Of a stretch of DNA of 64,000 nt, positions 17,775 through 25,783 are shown piece after piece. Both the position numbers and the translations under genes were made by a program. Origin of the DNA: Serratia sp. FDAARGOS_506. Its GTDB lineage: Bacteria > Pseudomonadota > Gammaproteobacteria > Enterobacterales > Enterobacteriaceae. How positions within the stretch are numbered: the stretch's first letter is position 1; each line of letters begins with the position of its first letter. The notes under the pieces were generated by a model. That model saw nothing but the letters and a program-made list of their open reading frames with translations. It ran no database searches and was not told where the DNA came from. The DNA lies in contig NZ_CP033831.1 in NCBI RefSeq assembly GCF_003812745.1, positions 3,782,001 through 3,846,000 of the forward strand, in the 5' to 3' direction.

Positions 17775-20700
17775 ATGAAACTTAATAAGAAATTGAAGTT
17801 AGCGTATTGCGTTTTTCTGGGCTGTTATGGCCTATCCATTCATTCTTCTCTTGCCGCTTATCAGGATCCTGGTCAATTGGGTTCCCCCGGCAGTTGGAAA
17901 ACCGCAGAGTTTAACCGCCAATGGGGGCTTGAGGCTATTTCCGCAGAATTCGCTTATGCCAGAGGGTATACCGGAAAAGGTGTGACCATCGGCATTATCG
18001 ACAATGCCATTCTTTCCCATTCTGAATTCGCCGGGAAACTGACGCGACTGGATAACGGCAGTTATAATTTCTCATATGATAAACAGGACAATATGTCTTT
18101 CGGCGATCACGGCACGCACGTGGCCGGTATTGCCGCGGCTAAAAGAGATGGCACCGGTATGCACGGTGTGGCTTTTGACGCAGATATTATCGGCACGAAA
18201 TTGAATGACTACGGTAACAGCAATGGCCGCGAAGCGTTGATCCAGAGCGCGGCTCGCGTTATCAACAACAGTTGGGGGATTGCACCGGACATTCGGCGAG
18301 ACGCCAAAGGCGATATCATTTGGCTACCGAACGGCAGACCGGACTACGTGGCATTCGTTAAAGGCGACGTGATCGCTGAGATGATGCGCAGCAAGGCCAG
18401 CGTGGAATGGGGCAGTGAACAACCGGTGCCTACCGGCGCGCACAGCGCCATGTCGACGCTGCTGCGGGCGGCCCGGCACGGTAAGCTGATCGTCTTCTCG
18501 GCGGGCAATTACAACAACTACAATATTCCCGAAGCGCAAAAGTCGCTGCCTTACGCCTTCCCGGACGTATTGAATAATTACCTGATCGTGACCAACCTGA
18601 GTGACGAAAATCATTTAAGCGTCTCATCGACCAGCTGCGGACAGACGGCCAGCTACTGCGTATCTGCGCCGGGTTCCGATATTTACAGTACCGTCGGCCG
18701 GTTGGAGTCCAATACCGGCGGTGCCGTCAATCGCGAAGCCTATAATAAGGGCGAGTTGTCGCTCAATCCCGGCTACGGATATAAATCCGGCACCTCAATG
18801 GCGGCGCCGCATGTCACCGGTGTTGCCGCCGTATTGATGCAACGCTTCCCTTATATGAGCGCCGATCAAATATCCACGGTCATTAAAACTACCGCCACAG
18901 ATTTGGGCGTGGCCGGCATTGATAATTTATTCGGTTGGGGACGAGTCAATTTACGTGATGCGATCAACGGCCCGAAAATGTTTATTACCAAAGAGGATAT
19001 CCCGCAGGAATATTATGTGCCGGGCTCTTACAGTGAAAAACAGTTCGTGGCGAATATCCCCGGGCTGGGGAATATCGTTGAAGCGGGCACCTCGGTTGAG
19101 CGGCGTTGCACGTCGAGCGAATGCGACTACGATGCGTGGAGCAATGACATCGGTGGCCACGGCGGTTTGACCAAAACGGGCGCCGGCACACTGGCTCTGT
19201 TGGGCAACAATACCTACGGCGGCGATACCTGGGTGAAACAGGGCACGCTGGCAATCAATGGATCTGTGGCGTCCAACGTCTATATCGAAAATAGCGGCAC
19301 GTTGGCCGGTGACGGCACTGTGAGCGCTTTCCGGGCCGTTCGGGGCGGCAGCGTTGCGCCGGGTAACGGCATCGGCACGCTGCACGTGTTGCACGACGCC
19401 ATTTTTGATCGTGGATCGCAGTATAACGTTGAGATCGCGGATAATGGCCGCAGCGATAAAATCGAAGCGCGGCGAGCCTTCCTGAACGGTGGCAGCGTGA
19501 ACGTCAGCCTGGAGCACAGCAAGAACCTGCTGTCGCAGAATGAAGCGCAAAGTCTGTTGGGCAACAAATATATCATCCTGACGACGACAGACGGCGTCAA
19601 CGGCCGGTTTGAAAACGCGAATCCGGCATATCCGTTCGTGAACGTGGCGCTGGATTATCAGGGCAATGATGTCGGCCTGGGGATCACGCGTACCGCCGCG
19701 CGTTTTGACAGCCTGGCGAGTACCGAGAACGAGAAAGCGGTGGCCCGCGCGGTGGAAACGCTCAACGCGACGGAACCGGTCACGGAAACGGCCAAACGCA
19801 GCGTGGCGGCGCCTGCTGCTGAAGCGTTAAACGCACGGCAAAGTGATGAAGGCAATGCACAAGCCGTGACCGAAGAGGCGAGCTTCGTGGCCGGCCATCC
19901 GGTGTATGAAAGCTTCCTCGGGTTCACGTCGGCCGGAGAACTGCAACAGGCGACTCGTCAACTGTCTGGCCAGATCCACGCGGATATGGCTTCTGCTCAG
20001 ATCAACGAAAGTCGCCATCTGCGCGATACCGCCATCGAGCGCTTGCGCCAGGCGGAAGGCCGCCGCATCGCTTCCGATATCAAAGCGGATGACAACGGCA
20101 CCTGGGCGAAACTGCTGGGCACTTGGGGGCATGCTTCCGGCAACGACAACGCCGCCGGTTATCAGACATCCACCTACGGCGTTTTGTTAGGGCTCGACAG
20201 TGAACTGTTTAACGACGGCCGGCTTGGGGTGATGACCGGGTATACCCGCACCTCGCTGGATGGCGGTTATCAGTCAGACGCTCACAGCGACAACTACCAT
20301 CTGGGGCTGTACGGCAACAAACGCTTCGGCGCATTAGCGCTGCGGGCGGGGGGCACTTATACCTGGCATCGCATCGACACCTCGCGCTCGGTGAACTACG
20401 GCGCGCAGTCGGATCGCGAGAAGGCAGGTTATAACGCGCGCACCGGCCAGCTGTTTATCGAAAGCGGTTACGACTGGACGAACGACATGGTCAATCTTGA
20501 GCCATTCGCCAACCTGGCGTATACCCACTATCGTAACGAGGGGATCAATGAGGATGGTGGGGCGGCGGCGCTGCGTAGCGACAAACAAAGTCAATCCGCC
20601 ACCGCTTCGACGCTGGGGCTGCGCGCAGATACACAATGGCAGGCCGATAGCGTGGCGATCGCGCTGCGCGGCGAGCTGGGTTGGCAGCACCAGTACGGCA

Positions 20701-20912
20701 AGTTGGAGCGCAAAATGCAGCTGATGTTCAAACGCACCGATGCGGCGTTCGACGTGAACAGCGTGCCGGTTTCCCGCGATGGCGCGGTGCTGAAGGCGGG
20801 CGTCGACGTTTCGGTCAACAGAAACGCCGTCTTGTCCCTCGGTTACGGCGGGCAGCTGTCGTCCAACCATCAGGACAACAGCGTCAACGCCGGCCTGACC
20901 TGGCGCTTCTGA
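17775..20912 (+). CDS. Secreted subtilisin-like serine protease autotransporter SSP
   Basis: A 1045-residue autotransporter. A signal peptide of about 27 residues ends in SSLAA. The S8 subtilase domain has its triad at D76 (GIIDNAI), H112 (HGTHVAGIAA) and S341 (GTSMAAPHVTG). A passenger-associated repeat (GGLTKTGAGTLALLGNNTY) lies near residue 460. The C-terminal 270 residues form the beta-barrel and end in the aromatic WRF typical of outer-membrane proteins. Length and triad numbering match S. marcescens SSP as I recall it. The ATG at 17775 follows GGAGCG at six bases; an ATG at 17763 adds four residues. The enzyme is exported by Sec, translocates through its own barrel and is released. Confidence 0.95.
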   Translation: MKLNKKLKLAYCVFLGCYGLSIHSSLAAYQDPGQLGSPGSWKTAEFNRQWGLEAISAEFAYARGYTGKGVTIGIIDNAILSHSEFAGKLTRLDNGSYNFSYDKQDNMSFGDHGTHVAGIAAAKRDGTGMHGVAFDADIIGTKLNDYGNSNGREALIQSAARVINNSWGIAPDIRRDAKGDIIWLPNGRPDYVAFVKGDVIAEMMRSKASVEWGSEQPVPTGAHSAMSTLLRAARHGKLIVFSAGNYNNYNIPEAQKSLPYAFPDVLNNYLIVTNLSDENHLSVSSTSCGQTASYCVSAPGSDIYSTVGRLESNTGGAVNREAYNKGELSLNPGYGYKSGTSMAAPHVTGVAAVLMQRFPYMSADQISTVIKTTATDLGVAGIDNLFGWGRVNLRDAINGPKMFITKEDIPQEYYVPGSYSEKQFVANIPGLGNIVEAGTSVERRCTSSECDYDAWSNDIGGHGGLTKTGAGTLALLGNNTYGGDTWVKQGTLAINGSVASNVYIENSGTLAGDGTVSAFRAVRGGSVAPGNGIGTLHVLHDAIFDRGSQYNVEIADNGRSDKIEARRAFLNGGSVNVSLEHSKNLLSQNEAQSLLGNKYIILTTTDGVNGRFENANPAYPFVNVALDYQGNDVGLGITRTAARFDSLASTENEKAVARAVETLNATEPVTETAKRSVAAPAAEALNARQSDEGNAQAVTEEASFVAGHPVYESFLGFTSAGELQQATRQLSGQIHADMASAQINESRHLRDTAIERLRQAEGRRIASDIKADDNGTWAKLLGTWGHASGNDNAAGYQTSTYGVLLGLDSELFNDGRLGVMTGYTRTSLDGGYQSDAHSDNYHLGLYGNKRFGALALRAGGTYTWHRIDTSRSVNYGAQSDREKAGYNARTGQLFIESGYDWTNDMVNLEPFANLAYTHYRNEGINEDGGAAALRSDKQSQSATASTLGLRADTQWQADSVAIALRGELGWQHQYGKLERKMQLMFKRTDAAFDVNSVPVSRDGAVLKAGVDVSVNRNAVLSLGYGGQLSSNHQDNSVNAGLTWRF

Positions 20913-20940
20913 TCGCGTTTACCCCGTTTGACCTTACTCG

Positions 20941-20968
20941 GCCTCCATCGTAACGATGGGGGCTTTTT
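20941..20968 (+). terminator. Terminator of the SSP gene
   Basis: A 10-bp stem (GCCTCCATCG with CGATGGGGGC, one G-T pair) and a 3-base loop, followed by five T residues, starting 28 bp after the stop. The T run overlaps the stop of the convergent DUF1330 gene. Confidence 0.88.
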
Positions 20969-21263
20969 ACTGGGTGAGCGGCAGGCCGTCGACGATCGTA
21001 ATCATGGCTTCCGCCACGTGGCGCCGCTGTTGTTTCGCCAACTGATAGGCCGGCGAATGATAGCAGGCTAACGCGGTGGCGTAGTCGTCGAATTCGATCA
21101 GCACATGCTTCACAAACGCCGGGCCTTCCAGCGTTTGTGCCTGTTCGCCGCGGGCGAGAAAACGGGCGTTGTACTGGCGAAACGCCTGGGGCGCCAAATC
21201 CATATAATGCTGATATTGCTTTGGATCTTTCACGGTGACATGGGCAATCCAGTAAGCGGGCAT
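20967..21263 (-). CDS. DUF1330 domain protein
   Basis: A 98-residue dimeric alpha-beta-barrel-type protein starting MPAYWIAHVTVKDPKQYQHY, with the FDDYATALACYHSPAYQ segment typical of DUF1330. No activity is established for the family. It begins one base after the stop of the GntR gene on the same strand, so the two form an operon. That places it with the regulator of the divergent catabolic operon, and a role in handling an intermediate of that pathway is possible but unproven. Confidence 0.85.
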   Translation of the reverse strand: MPAYWIAHVTVKDPKQYQHYMDLAPQAFRQYNARFLARGEQAQTLEGPAFVKHVLIEFDDYATALACYHSPAYQLAKQQRRHVAEAMITIVDGLPLTQ

Positions 21264-21264
21264 C

Positions 21265-21939
21265 TCAAGACTCCTGTTGCAGAATGCGTTTGGCCAGCGC
21301 GGCGGCCTCAGTCAGGTGAGCGATGACTTCTTGCCTGGCCTGCGTCGGATTGTTTCGTTCGATGGCGTGGTAGATCCGCGTCATGCGTTCGAAACCGGCC
21401 AGCTGACGCTCCGGGGTTTTCAGGGTCAGGGCGCGCAGGCGGCTGATGCGGCTGTTCAAACGCTGCACGATTTCCCAGGCGATGGCGTGATGGGCCACCT
21501 GGAAAATGGTTTCATAAAAGGCCTGCGACGCTTCAACACGCTGAATATCGTCCAGCCCGGCCGAAGCCTGATTAATCGCAATTAATTTTTCATGCAGTTT
21601 CTTTTTATCTTCCGGCCCGGCTTTTAAGGCGCAGTCGTGAGCGGCATCCTGTTCAAGCAGCAGGCGAATATTATAAACCTGCTCGGCAATTTCCCAGGTC
21701 AGAATAGCGACAATCGGTCCTTTCTTGCCGAGCGTTTCAATGAGCCCCTCCGCTTCGAGATAACGGATGACCTCGCGCACCACGCTGCGGCTGACGCCCA
21801 GCTCCTCGCACAGGCTGCGTTCCACCAAACGATCGCCGGCCTGAAAATACCCTGAGATAATCGCCTGCCTAATTTTCGCCAATGCCAATTCGCGCAAGGT
21901 GACCGGTGCATTCTCAATCTTCAATGACGCCTGAACCAT
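21265..21939 (-). CDS. GntR/FadR-type (FCD) transcriptional regulator
   Basis: A 224-residue regulator. The N-terminal winged helix (LRELALAKIRQAIISGYF..LVERSLCEELGVSRSVVREVIRYLEAEGLI) is classic GntR. The C-terminal 140 residues are an all-helical FCD ligand domain that includes a putative metal-ligand His/Asp set (DAAHDC, HHAIAWE, YHAIERN). I chose the ATG at 21939, preceded by AGAGA; the open frame extends further without similarity. It is divergent from the operon starting at 22398. The perfect dyad TGGTATACCA between them is the likely operator. It probably represses until a pathway substrate binds. Confidence 0.9.
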   Translation of the reverse strand: MVQASLKIENAPVTLRELALAKIRQAIISGYFQAGDRLVERSLCEELGVSRSVVREVIRYLEAEGLIETLGKKGPIVAILTWEIAEQVYNIRLLLEQDAAHDCALKAGPEDKKKLHEKLIAINQASAGLDDIQRVEASQAFYETIFQVAHHAIAWEIVQRLNSRISRLRALTLKTPERQLAGFERMTRIYHAIERNNPTQARQEVIAHLTEAAALAKRILQQES

Positions 21940-22397
21940 AATTGTCTCTATTTTTTGTGGATCATCATTAATCCGGATAACGACGCGTATTCCCGTTTGC
22001 CCGGTACTATTAACATCTTTCCAACCCGCAAAGCAACGGCGGCCGATTTTGCGCCGCATCGCCAAAACGGTGAATGTTGCAGCAGCTCACAAAATCGAAA
22101 GATAGCCTAAAAAAACCGCTTTTCGTTGCCGATACCCGCAGGCTCAACGGGTTCGACGTCAGCGCACGCCGCTGAACGGGAACCGTCGTGGCCGCCGTTT
22201 CTCGACCGAGTAGAGTACCCAGTTTTTTATTAATATATTGATTAATAATCATTATTTTTAATTTCTCTCTGTCGCCACACCTAAAATCAAGAATACCGTA
22301 TTATGGTATACCAAATTTTGACATGCCAATCTTCCCGATGTTATACCCTCGACTCGCGACATCTGATTAACATTTGATTTACTTTTCGAGGTCCCTT
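21940..22397. other. Divergent regulatory region, no gene
   Basis: A 458-bp gap between the GntR gene and the catabolic operon. I see no supportable gene. The right half, from about 22215, is AT-rich and holds the TGGTATACCA dyad; the left half is GC-rich and featureless to the eye. Promoters for both directions should lie here. Confidence 0.6.
22304..22313. promoter_or_regulatory. Candidate GntR operator TGGTATACCA
   Basis: A perfect 10-bp palindrome in an AT-rich context, 85 bp upstream of the first operon gene. It fits the TNGTNNNACNA pattern bound by many FCD-type GntR repressors, and the only nearby regulator is the divergent FCD GntR gene. Confidence 0.7.
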
Positions 22398-23000
22398 ATG
22401 CATCAAGACATTCGCAAGACCCTGGTTTCGACAGAAACCCTCTATGCCGACGGTGGCAAGTCGGCGGGCAAACCACTGGTGATGATCGCCGCGGCGGCGG
22501 TGATTAAAAATCCCTGGGCCGGGCAAGGCTTTGTTGAGGATCTGGCGCCCAAGATTCGAGAAATGGCGCCGGTGCTGGGTGAGCTGCTGACCGGTTTGAT
22601 CCTCAAGGAGGCCGGCTCCGGCGAGCGGGTGGAAGCCTTCGGCAAAAGTGCGGTGGTGGGGTTGGGCGGCGAGCTGGAACACGCCTCGGCGCTGATTCAC
22701 ACGCTGCATTTCGGCAACCACTATCGCTCGGCGGTCAACGGCAAAAGCTATCTGGCGTTCAACAATACCCGTGGGCCGGCCAACGCGCCGATCCTGATCC
22801 CGATGATGGGGAAAAACGATGAAGGCAGCCGCGAGCACTACCTGACATTCCAGTTCAACATCAACGACGCGCCCTTCGACGACGAGATCGTCATCGCACT
22901 GGGTGCGGCGCTGGGGGGGCGGCCGCATCATCGTATCGGCAACCGTTATTTGGATCTGAAAGAGCTGGGCCATGATCAGAACAATCCGGCAGCTGTCTGA
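22398..23000 (+). CDS. DUF1185 (amino acid synthesis family) protein
   Basis: A 200-residue protein of the DUF1185 or AA_synth family, recognised by KPLVMIAAAAVIKNPWAG near the N-terminus, GKSAVVGLGGELEHASALIHT in the middle and DDEIVIALGAALGGRPHHRIGNR at the end. The historical name does not establish an activity. The gene leads an operon that also encodes a hydrolase, a two-component flavin monooxygenase, an aldehyde dehydrogenase and an NCS1 permease, so a catabolic role (perhaps hydrolysis of a ring-opened amide or amine) is more likely than biosynthesis. The start follows CGAGG. It overlaps the next gene by 29 bp. Confidence 0.82.
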   Translation: MHQDIRKTLVSTETLYADGGKSAGKPLVMIAAAAVIKNPWAGQGFVEDLAPKIREMAPVLGELLTGLILKEAGSGERVEAFGKSAVVGLGGELEHASALIHTLHFGNHYRSAVNGKSYLAFNNTRGPANAPILIPMMGKNDEGSREHYLTFQFNINDAPFDDEIVIALGAALGGRPHHRIGNRYLDLKELGHDQNNPAAV

Positions 23001-23799
23001 GCCCGCTCTGCGGGTGGGGTATCTGGAGGCCGGGCGTGGCGAGCCGTTGGTGTTGATCCACGGCGTAGGCATGAATGCGGAGGCCTGGTATCCCCAGCTC
23101 GATGCGCTTAGCGCGCACTTTCGGGTCATCGCCGTCGATATGCCGGGCCACGGCAAAAGCGAAGGCTTCGCCCACGCCGCGACGCTGGAGGATTACGTGC
23201 GCTGGATGGCGGCCTTCTTAAACACCCTGGATGTGCCGAGCGTTGCGGTGGCTGGGCATTCGATGGGGGCGTTGATCACCGCCGGTTTGGCGATCGATTA
23301 TCCGGAGCGGGTCAATCGCGCTGTGGTGATGAGTGGCGTGTTTCAGCGTTCAGCGCAGGCCAGCGCCGCGGTCGCGCAACGCGCCAGCGCGTTGGCCTGC
23401 GGCCAGACGCAGCTTGACTCGCCGCTGAGCCGGTGGTTTGGCGCCGATCCCGCCGAACAGCGTCTGCGCCGGCAGGTGGGTGGCTGGTTGCAACAGGTGG
23501 ACATAGCGGGTTATGCCCGTGCTTATCAGGCGTTTGCCACCGGCGATCGGGTGTATGCCCAGCGTTGGCACCTTATCCGTTGCCCGGTGTTGGTGCTGAC
23601 CGGCGAGCACGACGCTAACTCCAGCCCGGAGATGGCGCGGCAAATGGCGCAGGCCGCACCGAACGGGCGCGCCGTGATCATTGAGAACGCCAAACACATG
23701 GTCAGTCTGACCGATGCGCAACGCGTCAACGCGCTGATGCTCGACTTTCTGACCGCAGAGCAACCTTTGACTTTAGGAGCGGCAAATGGACGCGGATAA
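22972..23799 (+). CDS. Alpha/beta hydrolase
   Basis: A 275-residue alpha/beta-fold hydrolase. The oxyanion region is LVLIHGVGMNAEAW, the nucleophile elbow is VAGHSMGAL (Ser near residue 97), a candidate Asp lies in LTGEHDANSSP and the His in ENAKHMVSL. This is the RutD/MhpC-like group of C-C, C-N or ester hydrolases. It overlaps both neighbours (29 bp and 14 bp), so translation is coupled within the operon. With the flavin monooxygenase downstream, it may cleave a ring-opened product. Confidence 0.87.
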   Translation: MIRTIRQLSEPALRVGYLEAGRGEPLVLIHGVGMNAEAWYPQLDALSAHFRVIAVDMPGHGKSEGFAHAATLEDYVRWMAAFLNTLDVPSVAVAGHSMGALITAGLAIDYPERVNRAVVMSGVFQRSAQASAAVAQRASALACGQTQLDSPLSRWFGADPAEQRLRRQVGGWLQQVDIAGYARAYQAFATGDRVYAQRWHLIRCPVLVLTGEHDANSSPEMARQMAQAAPNGRAVIIENAKHMVSLTDAQRVNALMLDFLTAEQPLTLGAANGRG

Positions 23800-24715
23800 A
23801 CGCAGGCAGTTGCGCGACGCTTTCGGCGCTTTTATGACCGGTGTCACCATTGTGACCTCGATAGACAAGCAAGGGCAGCCGATTGGCTTCACCGCCAATT
23901 CGTTTTCGTCGGTGTCCCTGGATCCGGCGCTGCTGTTGGTGAGCATCGATAAACGTTCGGCGAACCTGGAGAATTTTACCCAGTGCAGCCACTTCGCCAT
24001 CAATATTCTGGCGGAACAGCAAAAAGAGGCTTCAACCATTTTTGCGCAAAAGAACGAAGACCGCTTTGCGCTGATCGATTGGCGCTGGAGCGCGTCACGG
24101 GTGCCGCTGATCGATAACAGTTCGGCGTGGTTCGACTGCTCGCTGCATCAGGTGGTGGACGCCGGTGACCATGCCATTCTGATCGGCAAGGTCGAAGGGT
24201 TCGAGTCCAATGCTACCGCCGGTTTGGGATATTACCGCGGCGCTTATTTCACGCCTTATCAAAACGCCCAGTCGCTGATTGGCGGGCCACAGGTGGTGGT
24301 GAGCGCGCTGATCGAATTTGAAGGGCATGCCGTGATGGTACGGCAAAACGACGGCGGCTATCAGCTGCCGTCCAGCACGGTGGAAAAACGCAGCGTCAGC
24401 GAAACGTTGGGGGATTTGCTGCAGCAGTTGGGCATCAACGCCCATCCGGGCTTCGTCTATTCCGTCTATGACGATCGGCAGAAACACCAGCAACACATCG
24501 TTTTTCTGTGTGCGCTGCCGACCGACGCCGGTAGCCTGACGCCGCAGCTGAGTGCGGCGGAATGGTTCGACATGCCGACGCTGGCGCGGCTGCCGATCAA
24601 GGATCCGGCGCTGCAGTCGATGCTGGGCCGATTCGTCAAAGAAAACGCCGTGGGCAATTACGGTATCTATTATGGCGATGAGCACAGCGGTGCCATCAAG
24701 CAATTCGCCGGTTGA
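23786..24715 (+). CDS. Flavin reductase fused to a degenerate Nudix-like domain
   Basis: A 309-residue two-domain protein. Residues about 1-160 are an HpaC/NTAB-type flavin reductase: FGAFMTGVTIVTS, the flavin-binding GFTANSFSSVSLDPALLLVSID, and HFAINILAEQQ. Residues about 170-305 resemble a Nudix fold, but the Nudix box is not intact: the segment near LPSSTVEKRSVSETLGDLLQ lacks the REXXEE core, so hydrolase activity is doubtful and a binding or regulatory role is likelier. It would supply reduced FMN to the luciferase-like monooxygenase 19 bp downstream. The start follows TAGGAG. Confidence 0.88.
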   Translation: MDADKRRQLRDAFGAFMTGVTIVTSIDKQGQPIGFTANSFSSVSLDPALLLVSIDKRSANLENFTQCSHFAINILAEQQKEASTIFAQKNEDRFALIDWRWSASRVPLIDNSSAWFDCSLHQVVDAGDHAILIGKVEGFESNATAGLGYYRGAYFTPYQNAQSLIGGPQVVVSALIEFEGHAVMVRQNDGGYQLPSSTVEKRSVSETLGDLLQQLGINAHPGFVYSVYDDRQKHQQHIVFLCALPTDAGSLTPQLSAAEWFDMPTLARLPIKDPALQSMLGRFVKENAVGNYGIYYGDEHSGAIKQFAG

Positions 24716-24734
24716 GGCTGAACGGGAGAGTGTG

Positions 24735-25772
24735 ATGAAACTGTCTTTATTCGTGCATATGGAACGAACGTTACCCGAAGAGTCGCAGGAAAAGCTCTAC
24801 CAGGAGATGATCGAACTCTGCGAAATCGCCGATCGCGGCGGCATGCACGCCATCTGGACCGGTGAGCACCACGGCATGAATTTTACCATCGCGCCGAATC
24901 CGTTCATCAATCTGGCGGATATTGCCCGGCGCACCTCTCGGGTGCGGCTCGGCACCGGCACCATCATTGCGCCGTTCAATCACCCGATCCGTCTGGCGGG
25001 TGAGGCGGCGATGACCGACATCATCACCGGCGGCAGGCTGGAGCTGGGCATCGCGCGCGGCGCTTATTCCTATGAATACGAACGGCTGATGCCCGGTTTG
25101 ACCGCCTGGGATGCCGGGCAGCGCATGCGTGAGCTGATCCCGGCGGTGAAAAAACTCTGGCAGGGCGACTATGCCCATCAGGGGGAGTACTGGTCATTCC
25201 CGGCGACCACCTCCTCACCGCTGCCGAAACAGCAGCCGCATCCGCCGATTTGGGTGGCAGCGCGCGATCCCAACAGCCACGAATTTGCGGTGCAAAACGG
25301 CTGCAACGTTCAGGTTACGCCGTTGCATCAGGGTGAAGAGGAGATCGTGCGGCTGGTGACCTGTTTCAACGAGGCGCGCGCCCGCTTCGCCGCCGATCAG
25401 CCGCTGAAGATCATGCTGTTGCAGCATGGCTACGTGGCGGAGGACGAGGCGGACGCTCGCCAGGCGGCGGAAGAGCTCAACCGTTTCTACCACTACTTCG
25501 GCGCCTGGTTCAAGAACCAGCGGCCGGTGCGGCAAGGGCTGATTCAGCCGCTGAGCGATGAAGAGATCGCAGCCAATACCTATTACTCCGCCGACATGAT
25601 GCGCGCCAACCTGGCTATCGGCACCGCCAATGAGGTCATTACGCGGCTGAAAAAATATGAGGCGCTGGGTTATGACGAATTTGCGTTGTGGATCGACAGC
25701 GGCATGAGCTTTGCGCGTAAAAAGGCCTCTCTGGAGCGGTTCATTCGCTGCGTGATGCCGGAATTTCACTAA
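24735..25772 (+). CDS. LLM-class (luciferase-like) flavin-dependent monooxygenase
   Basis: A 345-residue bacterial-luciferase-fold protein. N-terminal MKLSLFVHMERT leads to GEHHGMNFTIAPNPF, then RVRLGTGTIIAPFNHPIRLAGEAAMTD, GGRLELGIARGAY and IWVAARDPNS, the phosphate- and flavin-binding elements of the family. These enzymes use FMNH2 from a partner reductase for oxygenation or ring opening, and the partner is encoded just upstream. GGGAG precedes the ATG. Pyridine and other heterocycle monooxygenases belong to this class, which with the NCS1 permease points to a nitrogen heterocycle; the substrate itself is not visible. Confidence 0.9.
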   Translation: MKLSLFVHMERTLPEESQEKLYQEMIELCEIADRGGMHAIWTGEHHGMNFTIAPNPFINLADIARRTSRVRLGTGTIIAPFNHPIRLAGEAAMTDIITGGRLELGIARGAYSYEYERLMPGLTAWDAGQRMRELIPAVKKLWQGDYAHQGEYWSFPATTSSPLPKQQPHPPIWVAARDPNSHEFAVQNGCNVQVTPLHQGEEEIVRLVTCFNEARARFAADQPLKIMLLQHGYVAEDEADARQAAEELNRFYHYFGAWFKNQRPVRQGLIQPLSDEEIAANTYYSADMMRANLAIGTANEVITRLKKYEALGYDEFALWIDSGMSFARKKASLERFIRCVMPEFH

Positions 25773-25783
25773 CGGAGGCGCTG

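Noticed and set aside
22010-22252. 80-codon minus-strand frame in the GntR upstream gap
   Set aside because: No similarity or initiation signal; it overlaps the expected promoter region.
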